Below are positions 1 to 8,886 of a stretch of DNA of 64,000 nt, piece by piece (positions within the stretch are counted from its first letter, which is position 1; each line of letters starts with the position of its first letter). Both the position numbers and the translations under genes were made by a program. The DNA is from Nitrosomonas sp. (GTDB lineage: Bacteria; Pseudomonadota; Gammaproteobacteria; Burkholderiales; Nitrosomonadaceae). The stretch covers positions 1 through 64,000 of the forward strand of contig JAHBZZ010000012.1 of the NCBI GenBank assembly GCA_019635215.1, written 5' to 3'. The notes below the pieces were generated by a model. The model searched no databases, was not told where the DNA came from, and saw only the letters and a list, made by a program, of their open reading frames with translations.

Positions 1-78
1 ACCGCGGACAAAGGGGGTGGATTCGGTAGCAGTGACGGTACTGGCGGTATCCGCAGTAATTTCAGTTTCGGATTTCAT
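1..78 (-). CDS. PepSY-type membrane protein, N-terminal fragment (cut by window edge)
   Basis: The minus strand opens with an ATG at 78-76 and stays open to the window edge for 26 codons. The peptide begins MKSETEI and reaches PFVRG, which parallels the start of the PepSY protein at 10111-12042 (MNPDSEI ... PFVRG). It lies 56 bases downstream of the TonB receptor gene in the same direction. I infer a second PepSY membrane protein that works with that receptor, probably in iron release from the siderophore. Only the cytoplasmic N-terminus is visible, so the family rests on the paralogue. Confidence 0.7.
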   Translation of the reverse strand, partial: MKSETEITADTASTVTATESTPFVRG

Positions 79-134
79 ACGCGTTTCTTCGTTCGCTATA
101 ACAGATCATTTAAAAATCTATTTAGATTATAGGA

Positions 135-2588
135 TTAAAACATCATGCTGGCAGAAAATGCTACCGTTCTTGGAACACCCAAAGTAAATTGATCTTGCCA
201 ATAGTTTTTACCCGTCAGATTGAAGACATTCAAACGCACGATCAGCGACTTGTCATATAGCCGGGTACTATATCGCGCCCCGATATCATACAGGGTATAA
301 CTTGGGATTTTATCGGTATTGGCCGTATCACCATATTTTTCACCGGTGTAGTAAATACCGCCAGTCAGACTCAGCCCTGGAATCCATGGCAGCGCATACT
401 CGGCATAAATCTTGCCCATTCTGGAAGCAGCATTGGTTGGTTTTTTGCCTTCCAGAGCAGGTGATTCTGCCTTTTCTACGCTGATATCCATCAGGGTGCC
501 ACCTCCCATGATAGTCAAGTTATCTGTCACCTTACCGGTTAAAACCAGTTCTACTCCGTTATGGACCTGCAAACCATCTTGAACAAGATTTGGTTGAGGT
601 GTAGCGCCATCTGAATATTGATTGGCTTTTTCAATCCGGAACAGCGCGGTACTCAATAGTAGATTAGGATTGATATCATATTTCGCACCGACCTCATACT
701 GTTTACTGACTAACGGAGGTAGTATTTCTCCACGGTTGGCATAGAAATTACCTACTCTCGAGCCTTGTTGCAGAGCCTCCATATAGGAGACATAAGTGGT
801 TGCATTTTCAATCGGTTTATATAGTAGTGAAACGGTGGGGGTCAGTTCGGATTTGTCATATTTACCGTCACCATAACTACCGGATGCTTTATTTATTGTA
901 GTGGCGTAGTTCAACCCGACCATAGCAGACCATTGATCATTGAAGGTGATATTATCGCCTATCAAAATATTGTCATATCGGTCTGCATAGACAGGAAGCA
1001 TAGGTTCATTCTCGAAAGCCCCCCAATCCGGTTTTTGTATACTTTTAATCTCATTTAACGTAAGGCTGTTTGATCCATCTAGATAAACAGATCCATCATT
1101 ACGTAGAAAGTATTCATAAAAAGTAGAGGAGTAGCCCAAGGTCAACTTATGGTCGATATTAAAAGTTGAAAACTGAGTATCCAAATAGACATAGCCTCCG
1201 TAGTTTTCATGATTTTCTTTTCCTACGTTAGCAAATGTCTGGGTAAAGGTTCTATCACCTTGATCGTATAGATATACCTGACTGTTTTTCATATTGGTAT
1301 TCTGATAGAAGAAAGCACTTCTGAGGGTAATATGTTCGCTGGGATCCCAACGCAGGCTGGTGTGAGCCTTATGACTTTCTATATCGTTGGATGCCCATTT
1401 GGGAGAATACCGTTTACTGGTATCAATTGTGACTCTTTCTGGCATAATGAAAAGAGATTGTATTGCATCTTTTCTGTAATCGTTATAGGTATATTTAACA
1501 TCGACATAGAGGGTATCGGTAATCTGCCCATCCAGAACAATATTGGCGACTTTCTGTTCAACTGGTTCGTTAATAGCTGTATCTCCACCTTGGTAGAGCA
1601 GATTAGCCCGATAGCCGAATCGACCTTGGTTGTCGAATTTCCCACCGACATCGGCATGGCCGTAAAACTGTGTACCACCATAATTACCGAATGTCAGTCT
1701 TCTGAGTGGGACATCGGTAGAGTTTTTGGTCACATAGTTTACGGCTCCACCCACTCTGCCGCCGCCATAGAGAAAACCCGACGTTCCGCTGAGAATTTCA
1801 ACCCGATCGATCTCGATCACTGATACAGCAGAGCCACTTGAGAAAGCAAGGGGTATACCATCATAAATCGGGTTAACTGTTTGGAATCCCCGTATAGTAA
1901 CGACAGGTACGCCTGTTAAGCTGTGGATAACTGGTTCCTGGGTCAGGGGATTCATTTTGAAGATCTGTCCCATGTTCTGGGCATTGATGTTTTCAATCAG
2001 ATCAGCAGGGACAACACTTATTGAATAGGGTGTATCGCGTAAACTGCGCTCATCCCATAGGCCAATCCCACTGACATTACTGACGCGATAGCCTTCTTCC
2101 TCTGTGCCTTGTTTTACGGTATCAGCCGCTGCGCTCACGGTCATCATGGGGAACACCGTCTCCCCTCGAGTGGCTGGGTTCCCTGTCACGGGGGCTTTGC
2201 GTAGGGCATATCCTCCACCCGGCTGCGCAATCACCTCGATCCCGCTGCCGGCCAACAATACCATGAGACCTGTCGAAATACTGTAGCGACCAACCAGTCC
2301 TTTGGTCATTATTTCGCTGATCAGTGCAGCATCATAGGTCAGATTAACCCCGGCAGTACGGGAGAAACGATCCAGTGCGACATCCAGCGGCCCGGCAGGT
2401 ATATTGAACGTTCTGACATCGGCTTCAATGGGTTCTATCTTATTTTGCGCATATGCGGTCTGTGTAAGATTGATCCCGCCGAATACAAGGCCGAATATCA
2501 CACCGCACAAGCTGGCTGAACGCAATAGGGAAGGCAGGTTAAAAGCGGATAGGAAACGAGTAATTGGATAGAAATGAATGATAGTCAT
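135..2588 (-). CDS. TonB-dependent siderophore receptor with N-terminal signalling domain (FpvA/FoxA type)
   Basis: This is an 817-residue outer-membrane receptor for ferric siderophores. A signal peptide ends near residue 48 (TAYAQN). Residues about 55-130 form a secretin/TonB short N-terminal domain, which in FecA/FpvA-type transducers contacts a FecR-like antisigma protein. The plug follows, with RDTPYSISVVP, then VEILSGTSGFLYGGG. A barrel of about 550 residues ends in aromatic phenylalanine (SASMMF), as outer-membrane proteins do. The signalling domain and the fecI-fecR pair 1.2 kb upstream suggest cell-surface signalling, but a MntA-HepT pair lies between them. The substrate cannot be told from sequence. 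A PepSY gene starts just downstream. Confidence 0.93.
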   Translation of the reverse strand: MTIIHFYPITRFLSAFNLPSLLRSASLCGVIFGLVFGGINLTQTAYAQNKIEPIEADVRTFNIPAGPLDVALDRFSRTAGVNLTYDAALISEIMTKGLVGRYSISTGLMVLLAGSGIEVIAQPGGGYALRKAPVTGNPATRGETVFPMMTVSAAADTVKQGTEEEGYRVSNVSGIGLWDERSLRDTPYSISVVPADLIENINAQNMGQIFKMNPLTQEPVIHSLTGVPVVTIRGFQTVNPIYDGIPLAFSSGSAVSVIEIDRVEILSGTSGFLYGGGRVGGAVNYVTKNSTDVPLRRLTFGNYGGTQFYGHADVGGKFDNQGRFGYRANLLYQGGDTAINEPVEQKVANIVLDGQITDTLYVDVKYTYNDYRKDAIQSLFIMPERVTIDTSKRYSPKWASNDIESHKAHTSLRWDPSEHITLRSAFFYQNTNMKNSQVYLYDQGDRTFTQTFANVGKENHENYGGYVYLDTQFSTFNIDHKLTLGYSSTFYEYFLRNDGSVYLDGSNSLTLNEIKSIQKPDWGAFENEPMLPVYADRYDNILIGDNITFNDQWSAMVGLNYATTINKASGSYGDGKYDKSELTPTVSLLYKPIENATTYVSYMEALQQGSRVGNFYANRGEILPPLVSKQYEVGAKYDINPNLLLSTALFRIEKANQYSDGATPQPNLVQDGLQVHNGVELVLTGKVTDNLTIMGGGTLMDISVEKAESPALEGKKPTNAASRMGKIYAEYALPWIPGLSLTGGIYYTGEKYGDTANTDKIPSYTLYDIGARYSTRLYDKSLIVRLNVFNLTGKNYWQDQFTLGVPRTVAFSASMMF

Positions 2589-3065
2589 ATTATTCTTTTG
2601 GTCAGGTAAATTAATAATTGATTTCTACCTGATAGGCCGGATGGAAATCGAAACCCCCTCACTTTTTCCAAAAGTTTTTTCTGACCTTCTCCCTTCTCTA
2701 TTCAGCGCTATGCCTATGAACCATTTTCAGCGTCATCGCTCCAATATTTCCGACTCGGATTTCACTGTCAGAAACCGATGAAGGCCGTAGACTTTTACAA
2801 TATACAGCGCGCATGTGAACTCTGATGGAATCGGGATTGAGACTACTCCTATCGCAAACAATCTGACCGGTATTGAGAGCAAAGGATTGCTCCGTTATCC
2901 TGTGGCACGAAATACATAGCCATAGCCCTGGTTCAGCACCCATCTTCCAGTTTGTTTGCAGTACATGGATAATGGGATATCCGGATTTGAGTATATTCTC
3001 TGCTCGATACCAGGCTAATAGCATAAACAAATGGTAAAACCAGATTTTATTATGGAGAATACAGC
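2589..3065. other. Intergenic stretch with one unassigned reading frame
   Basis: This 477-base gap separates the receptor from the MntA-HepT pair. It carries one open frame on the minus strand at 2698-3030 (110 codons) that resembles no family I know and has no obvious ribosome site. It contains a CxxC (CISC) and several more cysteines, without a zinc-finger spacing I recognise. It may be a remnant or chance frame. I see no Fur box here. Confidence 0.4.
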
Positions 3066-3356
3066 ATGAAACCGTCAGTAGCGCTTGCTGCCAATCGGGA
3101 GGCGATCCGTCATGTGGTGGAATCCCACCGCGCTCGCAACCCCCGCGTCTTCGGTTCAGTCGCCCGTGGAGATGACACCGAGAATAGCGACTTGGACCTC
3201 CTGATCGACCCTACACCGGATACAACCTTGTTCGACATCGGCGCAATCCGGCATGAACTGTTTCAACTGCTCGGCGTGCCGGTGGATGTGTTGACGCCAA
3301 AGGCCCTGCCTGAGAAATTCCGGGCTGCTGTACTGTCCGAGGCGGTACCGATATGA
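3066..3356 (+). CDS. mntA: MntA-like minimal nucleotidyltransferase antitoxin
   Basis: This 96-residue protein has the minimal nucleotidyltransferase core: GSVARG, then SDLDLLID about residues 36-54, which is the GSx10DxD active site. In the HEPN/MNT (type VII) systems the MNT enzyme neutralises its HEPN partner by adding AMP to a tyrosine near the HEPN active site. The stop overlaps the next start by four bases (ATGA, 3353-3356), so the two are co-translated. GGAG lies about 10 bases before the ATG. The pair sits opposite in strand to the surrounding iron genes, which suggests later insertion. Confidence 0.9.
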   Translation: MKPSVALAANREAIRHVVESHRARNPRVFGSVARGDDTENSDLDLLIDPTPDTTLFDIGAIRHELFQLLGVPVDVLTPKALPEKFRAAVLSEAVPI

Positions 3357-3745
3357 GTCGTGACGAACAACGCCTCACGGATTACTTGGTGCACATCCTG
3401 GAGGCCATCGAGCGTATCGATCGTTACACTGAGGACATGAGCGAAATGGCATTCTTGGAAAACCAGATGACCCAGGACGCCGTGATCCGCAACTTTGAAG
3501 TCATCGGGGAAGCCAGCCACAACATCGAGACTCACTATCCGGAGTTCGCGGTAGCACACCCGGAATTGCCACTTGCGTCTGCCTATCAGATGCGTAATGC
3601 CGTAGCGCATGGCTACTTTAAGGTGGATCTGGAAATTGTCTGGAACACGATTCACAGTGACTTGCCGGAGCTGTATCGACTGGTACAGGATCTTGTCGAA
3701 GGCCTACAACGCGACAATAACGATTCAGGAATACCATCACGATAA
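3353..3745 (+). CDS. hepT: HepT-like HEPN ribonuclease toxin
   Basis: This is a 130-residue all-helical protein of the DUF86/HepT family. The HEPN catalytic motif Rx4HxY is intact as RNAVAHGY near residues 82-89, and it is followed by FKVD as in family members. HepT toxins cleave RNA, including tRNA in some members, when not modified by MntA. The start overlaps the mntA stop. Both partners look complete, so this is probably an active toxin-antitoxin pair. It ends 66 bases from the convergent fecR end. Confidence 0.9.
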   Translation: MSRDEQRLTDYLVHILEAIERIDRYTEDMSEMAFLENQMTQDAVIRNFEVIGEASHNIETHYPEFAVAHPELPLASAYQMRNAVAHGYFKVDLEIVWNTIHSDLPELYRLVQDLVEGLQRDNNDSGIPSR

Positions 3746-3811
3746 TACCTTAAGCGCTACCGGAACTCGACAAGCTTTCGCACATACGCCTGAAAAATGG
3801 TTGAAGCTTAT

Positions 3812-4861
3812 TCAGCGATTCCCGTCTTCCGGGCCCACCGTCACCCAGAAACGGGTACGGTATGTTACGCTGACCGGTTGGGTCTGAGCAAGAAATTGCA
3901 GCGCCTGATCGGTATCCTTCACATGAAAGATACCCGAGACACGCCAGTCAGCCACACGCTCGTCACAAACGATGTAACCCGAACGATAACGCGACAATTC
4001 AGCGACCAGATCAGCCAAGCGCATATTTTTACCGGAAATGACACCACTGGCCCAATCATCCTCCGCGAAGGATTGGATGGCTGCAGGCGCAGTACTATCT
4101 TCGGTCAGCCAACGGCTTTCACCAGCCCGCACGATAGCCGACACACTTCCAGCATTGGGATGCAATTCCACCCTACCTTCCTGCACGCTGACGCGTGCAC
4201 GGTCATGATCCAACCGCACCACGAAACGAGTCCCGAGTGCTTGCAGCATGCCGAACGGCGTATGAATCCAGAATGGGCGCACTTGGCCAACCCGGGTCGA
4301 TACTTCCGCATCCGGACCAGTGCTGACAAGAATCTCTCCACGCCGTAAGATGACAAGTCGCCGGTCCCCTGAAAAATTAGTACTGATGGCACTGTCCGTG
4401 TTGAGCATGATTAGGGTACCGTCAGCAAGCTGCAGTGTCTTTTGTTCGCCCACAACGGTACTGACATCAGCCAGCAAACGTTGCCACAGCGTGTACTCAC
4501 GCGTGATCCAGCCGGCTGCAACAGTCACTCCCCCCAAAGACAGCAGTTTGATCACGTTCCTGCGGCTTAGTTTGCGCGCCTGGCGCTTGGTATCCAACGC
4601 TTGCAGCGTATCGAGTGCCAATCTGGAAGGAATATTCCTGTAATCGTTCTTGAAATGCTTCAAAGAATGCACACGCTGCCAGGCAAGCGCATGCAACGGA
4701 TCGGCATGCAACCACCGATCGAAGGATTGCTGGGTTTCAGGTGTAAGATTATCGTTGTAGTCGAGCTTGACCGCCCAGGCGATAGCAGCTTCGATTACGC
4801 TTTCGGGAAGACGATCGATTTGTGGGGCAGGATCAGCGGGATTGATGAACGGTGGCGCCAC
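3812..4861 (-). CDS. FecR-family antisigma / signal-transducing protein
   Basis: This 349-residue protein has the FecR layout: an N-terminal DUF4880 region (IEAAIAWAVKL ... FDRWLHADPLHALAWQRV, about residues 24-66), a single membrane segment around 104-125, and a periplasmic FecR domain (TVVGEQKTLQLADG onward). In this family the N-terminus binds the sigma factor and the periplasmic part senses the receptor signalling domain. The start is GTG at 4861, three bases after the fecI stop, so translation is coupled. The C-terminus includes a secretin-like fold. Its likely partner receptor is at 135-2588. Confidence 0.9.
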   Translation of the reverse strand: MAPPFINPADPAPQIDRLPESVIEAAIAWAVKLDYNDNLTPETQQSFDRWLHADPLHALAWQRVHSLKHFKNDYRNIPSRLALDTLQALDTKRQARKLSRRNVIKLLSLGGVTVAAGWITREYTLWQRLLADVSTVVGEQKTLQLADGTLIMLNTDSAISTNFSGDRRLVILRRGEILVSTGPDAEVSTRVGQVRPFWIHTPFGMLQALGTRFVVRLDHDRARVSVQEGRVELHPNAGSVSAIVRAGESRWLTEDSTAPAAIQSFAEDDWASGVISGKNMRLADLVAELSRYRSGYIVCDERVADWRVSGIFHVKDTDQALQFLAQTQPVSVTYRTRFWVTVGPEDGNR

Positions 4862-4864
4862 TTG

Positions 4865-5383
4865 TCATGACTCGAATTGCAGCCTATAGCACTGACGCAG
4901 CGCCTTGGCGATATACCGTTCGACCGTCGCCAGCGATACACCCAGGGATTGTGCGATCTGCGGGCAAGTCAAACCATCGAGCTGAGCCAGCAGGAAGGCA
5001 GTGCGCACAGGTGGTCTGAGTGAATCGAGCATGCGATCGATTTCAATCAGTGCTTCCAGGAAAATCAGACGGTTTTCAGGTGAAGGGGTTTCAGGTTCAG
5101 GCAAACTAGCCAATATTTCCAGCCAAACCTGCTCCAGTTCACGCCGTCGCCAGTGATCGACAACCAGGCCACGTGCGATGGAAGAGAGATAAGCACGTGG
5201 TTCCTGTATCTGTACTGGCTGCTGGCGGGTAAGCACGCGCATGAATACATCCTGCGCGATATCCGCTGCATCGAAGGTATTGCCCAGTCTGCGGCATAAC
5301 CAACGCTGCAGCCAGCTATGATGGTTGCTGTATAGATCATGGACTTGCTGTTGCACTACGAACTTGATGACCGGCATGATCAT
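4865..5383 (-). CDS. FecI-family ECF sigma factor
   Basis: This is a 172-residue extracytoplasmic-function sigma factor. Region 2 is seen at DLYSNHHSWLQRWLCRRLGNTFDAADIAQDVFMRVL (about 16-51, typical of FecI), and region 4 at the C-terminus (LDGLTCPQIAQSLGVSLATVERY). These proteins direct transcription of receptor genes when the ligand-loaded receptor signals through FecR. It starts the fecI-fecR operon and has a Fur box 35 bases upstream, so iron starvation should induce it. Two ATG codons (5383 and 5377) are possible starts. A broken relative lies at 39796-40184. Confidence 0.93.
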   Translation of the reverse strand: MIMPVIKFVVQQQVHDLYSNHHSWLQRWLCRRLGNTFDAADIAQDVFMRVLTRQQPVQIQEPRAYLSSIARGLVVDHWRRRELEQVWLEILASLPEPETPSPENRLIFLEALIEIDRMLDSLRPPVRTAFLLAQLDGLTCPQIAQSLGVSLATVERYIAKALRQCYRLQFES

Positions 5384-5417
5384 TTCCTATCTGCTTATCT
5401 TATTGCGCCATAGCATT

Positions 5418-5436
5418 AATGAGAACGATTCGCATT
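5418..5436 (-). promoter_or_regulatory. Fur box upstream of fecI
   Basis: The stretch AATGAGAACGATTCGCATT is a partly palindromic match to the 19-base Fur consensus GATAATGATAATCATTATC. It lies 35 bases before the fecI start, where it would cover the promoter. This fits iron-dependent repression of fecI-fecR. Confidence 0.7.
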
Positions 5437-5486
5437 CTATAAGATATGCAACTGGCCTGCAACATAACCCTTATTCTGTGATTACT

Positions 5487-6881
5487 TTATAAAACAACAC
5501 CTGGATTAGTATTCGCTACCTGCCACCCGCCACCCAGCGCACGGAAAAGGGAAACTCTGGCCTGCAGCATCAGCAATTTGAGTTGCACTGCATGATCCAG
5601 TGCGGCATACAAGGTACGTTGCACATCGAGCAACGTCATCAGCGTTTCCGCACCTGCCCTGTAGCGTGACTCGGCCAGATCGAACGCCCGCTGGGCTTGG
5701 GCCAGCTCCTGCTCCTGCGCTTGTGCAGCTGCTTGTAAGTCATAACCTGTCACGGCATTGAGCGCCACCTCGACATTGCCAAAAGCACTGATGATGACAC
5801 TGCGATAACTGGCCAGCAATTCCTCATGCTGCGCAATCGCCAGATCACGCCCGGCGGCCAGCCGGCCCGCATTGAAGAGCGGCGCCATCAGCCCGGCTGC
5901 TGCGTTATAGAGCGGACCGTCGAAAGGCGTCACGACACCCATGCTGGCCGTTAGTCTCAGGCTGGGCAGCATAGCGGCACGGGCGGCGGCGATACTGGCA
6001 TTCGCCGCAACCAGCTGTGCTTCGGCACGGGCAATATCCGGCCGGCGTACCAGCAGATCGGACGGTAATCCGGCACGGATGGAAGGCACCCGCAACGCAT
6101 CGAGCCGACTGCTTTTCACCGTAAAAGTAGACGCCGGCAGACCCAGCAGTACCGCCAGGGCGGTCTGCGAATCACCGGCCTGCTGGCGCAGGGAGACTAC
6201 TATACGTTGTTGTGACGCCGCCAGCCCGCGCTGCCGCGCCACATCCAGCAGCGTAGCCGCACCCGCCCGCTGGCGTGCTTCCACCAGCGCCAGAAAACGG
6301 CTGGCATTATCCAGATTACGTTCGGCGATATCGATACGCTGGCGCAATGCCGTCGTCTGCAACCACAACTGGGCCGTACCGGCCGTCACCGTCAATGCCA
6401 CCGTATCATGATCGAATTCGGTGGCGCGCAGGATCGCCCGCGCGGCATTACGCCGCGCCCGGTTCTTGCCCCAGAAATCGATTTCATAGCTGGCCGCCAG
6501 CCCGCCGAAAAACGTATGGTCGTGAAACGCGAGATCGCCATACTGCCCCTGACGGCTGAAATCGGCATTGACGGACAATTCGGGTAACAAAGGCGCGCTG
6601 GCAATGCGCGCAGCGGCTTCAGCCTGGTGCACACGCGCCACTGCAGCCACCACATCGAGGCTCTGCTCCTGCGCCTGCACAACCAATTGCGCCAGCTCCG
6701 CATTGCCGAAACTGCGCCACCAATCCCGCGTGACATCCGGCGCAGTGGCATCCGATGCCGTGCGCCACTGTGCCGGCACACTGACCGTTTCCGGCAATGG
6801 ATTCCCTGTCGGCGTCAACCCGCTACACGCGGTCAACAGCAGAACGAAAAGGAATAGCAGGAATAGTAAAACCCGGTTCAT
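5487..6881 (-). CDS. Outer-membrane efflux lipoprotein, NodT/OprM type (TolC-like)
   Basis: This is a 464-residue outer-membrane factor that would form the exit duct of a tripartite pump. It has a lipoprotein signal with lipobox LTAC ending at residue 19, and two outer-membrane efflux repeats (about 55-240 and 265-455). Family-typical stretches are visible, such as VRRPDIARAEAQLVAANASI and YRAGAETLMTLLDVQRTLYAA. It starts 11 bases after the macB stop, so macA, macB and this gene form an operon. The arrangement is that of MacAB-TolC and of PvdRT-OpmQ, the pyoverdine exporter. fecI starts about 100 bases downstream. Confidence 0.92.
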   Translation of the reverse strand: MNRVLLFLLFLFVLLLTACSGLTPTGNPLPETVSVPAQWRTASDATAPDVTRDWWRSFGNAELAQLVVQAQEQSLDVVAAVARVHQAEAAARIASAPLLPELSVNADFSRQGQYGDLAFHDHTFFGGLAASYEIDFWGKNRARRNAARAILRATEFDHDTVALTVTAGTAQLWLQTTALRQRIDIAERNLDNASRFLALVEARQRAGAATLLDVARQRGLAASQQRIVVSLRQQAGDSQTALAVLLGLPASTFTVKSSRLDALRVPSIRAGLPSDLLVRRPDIARAEAQLVAANASIAAARAAMLPSLRLTASMGVVTPFDGPLYNAAAGLMAPLFNAGRLAAGRDLAIAQHEELLASYRSVIISAFGNVEVALNAVTGYDLQAAAQAQEQELAQAQRAFDLAESRYRAGAETLMTLLDVQRTLYAALDHAVQLKLLMLQARVSLFRALGGGWQVANTNPGVVL

Positions 6882-6891
6882 CCGATGCGGT

Positions 6892-8886
6892 TCATTCCGA
6901 AGACAGCGCCACGACCGGATCCAATCGTGCGGCAGTCCTGGCCGGCATGTAACCGAATACCAGCCCGGTCACCACGGCACAGGCAAAAGCGCCGATCATC
7001 ACACTGAACGAGAAAATAACCGGCACTTCCCAGAAAATAAGTAATGCACCGACCGTCAACCCCAGCACCACGCCTACCGTACCGCCCACGATCGTCACCA
7101 GCATCGCTTCGATCAGGAATTGATTGAGGATGTCGTATTCCCGCGCACCGGTCGCCATACGGATGCCGATCTCGCGCGTACGCTCCTTGACCGTCATGAG
7201 CATCACGTTCATCACACCGATACCCCCCACCAGCAATGACACCGCCGCCACCAGTCCCAGCATCCGGGTCATGGTATCGCGTGTTTCCATCTGCGCCTTC
7301 AGCTTGGCTGCGGCATTACCGATACGAAAATCTTCACGCCCGCCATGACGTTCCAGCAGTAACACTCTGACGGCTGCTTCAGCCGCCTGTACCTGATCGA
7401 TCGACGCGGCTTCCATGACGACATAATCCGGCTGCTCCTGCGCCTGATAGACGCGTGCCCGTCCGGCCCGGTAGGGAATGAATATCATCTCGTCATAATC
7501 CTGGGAACCCGATTCCGCACCGCGCTCCGCCATGACGCCGATCACTTCGAATGGGGCGGTGCCGATCAGCAGATACTGACCCACCGGGTCCGGCCGATGC
7601 GGAAAAAAACCGCGCGCGATCTGATGCCCCAGGACGACCACGGGCGCCAGCTCCCGGTCTTCCCTGTCGGTAAAAAAACGTCCCTGCGCCACCCGCCAAT
7701 GATGAATGACCGGCATGATGTACGGACTGGCAAATACGTAGATTTGTTTATCGACATTGCCGTGGCGTACCAGCAGCGGATCGCCGATCACCGGCATGAC
7801 CTGGCTGATCTCCGGCAGACGTGCGATTGCATCCAGATCTTCTTCCGTAATGACCCCGTTGGGCCCACCCGTAGGCGGTATATCGCTGCTCATATACATG
7901 ACGGTCGTCCCGAGCGAGCCCATCTGATCGATCACCTGCTGTTTGGTCCCTTCACCGATGGCCAGCATGATGATGACCGAGGCCACGCCGATGACGATAC
8001 CGAGTAACGTGAGACTGGTGCGTACGCGGTGTATCCACATGACACGCCAGGCGGCGCGAATGGCTTCACGCAGCCCTGTCCAGAACGGTGTGCCGGCATC
8101 CTCACGGGCCTGGGCGATATCCAGTGATGATTGTTGGGAATGAAGGGATGGCTTGTGCTCATCCGGTTGTCTGTGGATTCCGGTGTCGGTTGGGTTATCC
8201 GCCACGATCCGGCCGTCGCGGATTTCGACCACCCGCCGGGCCTGTGCGGCGACATCGCGGTCATGGGTGATGAGAATGACAGTATGGCCGGTATCGGCCA
8301 GTTCCCGCAGCAATGCCATGACTTCGGCGCCGCTTCGAAAATCGAGCGCACCGGTCGGCTCGTCGGCCAGAATGATATGCCCGCCATTCATCAGTGCACG
8401 CGCAATCGAAACACGCTGCTGTTGCCCGCCGGAAAGCTGGTTCGGACGATTATCGAGCTTGTCGCTCAACCCCAGTCGCCCGAGCAGGCTTATAGCCCGC
8501 CGTGCCCGTTCATCCTGCGGCAGACCGGCATAAATGGCCGGGACTTCGACATTCTCCCGCGCCGATTCGGTCGCAATGAGATGGTAACCCTGAAACACGA
8601 AGCCGAATGCCTTACGGCGCAACCAGGCCAGTTCATCCGCACCAAAGGTGGAGACATCTTCTCCGGCAAACCGATAACTACCGCTGCTGGGCCGGTCCAG
8701 ACAACCCAGCAGATGCATGAGTGTGGATTTGCCCGATCCGGAAGTCCCGACAATGGCGATGAACTCACCGGCCCGGATCGCCAGGTCGATGCCGTGCAGG
8801 ACTTCCACTTCGGGTTTATCTTTGCCACCGTAACGCTTACGGATAGCGCGCAATTCGATGAGCGGCGGTTCTCCGGCGCTTACCAC
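6892..8886 (-). CDS. macB: MacB-type ABC transporter, fused ATPase and permease
   Basis: This 664-residue inner-membrane protein has an N-terminal ATPase with Walker A GTSGSGKST (about 47-55), signature LSGGQQQ and Walker B HIILADEP. A linker follows, then a membrane segment near 285-305 (LTLLGIVIGVASVIIMLAIG), a periplasmic MacB domain, and three C-terminal FtsX-like helices (about 540-650). MacB couples ATP hydrolysis to a periplasmic adaptor that moves substrate out through TolC. The start is GTG at 8886 and overlaps the macA stop by seven bases. Length is normal for MacB. Confidence 0.95.
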   Translation of the reverse strand: MVSAGEPPLIELRAIRKRYGGKDKPEVEVLHGIDLAIRAGEFIAIVGTSGSGKSTLMHLLGCLDRPSSGSYRFAGEDVSTFGADELAWLRRKAFGFVFQGYHLIATESARENVEVPAIYAGLPQDERARRAISLLGRLGLSDKLDNRPNQLSGGQQQRVSIARALMNGGHIILADEPTGALDFRSGAEVMALLRELADTGHTVILITHDRDVAAQARRVVEIRDGRIVADNPTDTGIHRQPDEHKPSLHSQQSSLDIAQAREDAGTPFWTGLREAIRAAWRVMWIHRVRTSLTLLGIVIGVASVIIMLAIGEGTKQQVIDQMGSLGTTVMYMSSDIPPTGGPNGVITEEDLDAIARLPEISQVMPVIGDPLLVRHGNVDKQIYVFASPYIMPVIHHWRVAQGRFFTDREDRELAPVVVLGHQIARGFFPHRPDPVGQYLLIGTAPFEVIGVMAERGAESGSQDYDEMIFIPYRAGRARVYQAQEQPDYVVMEAASIDQVQAAEAAVRVLLLERHGGREDFRIGNAAAKLKAQMETRDTMTRMLGLVAAVSLLVGGIGVMNVMLMTVKERTREIGIRMATGAREYDILNQFLIEAMLVTIVGGTVGVVLGLTVGALLIFWEVPVIFSFSVMIGAFACAVVTGLVFGYMPARTAARLDPVVALSSE

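Noticed and set aside
2698-3030. Open frame of 110 codons before mntA
   Set aside because: No ribosome site, no family resemblance and odd composition. Kept only as part of the intergenic description.
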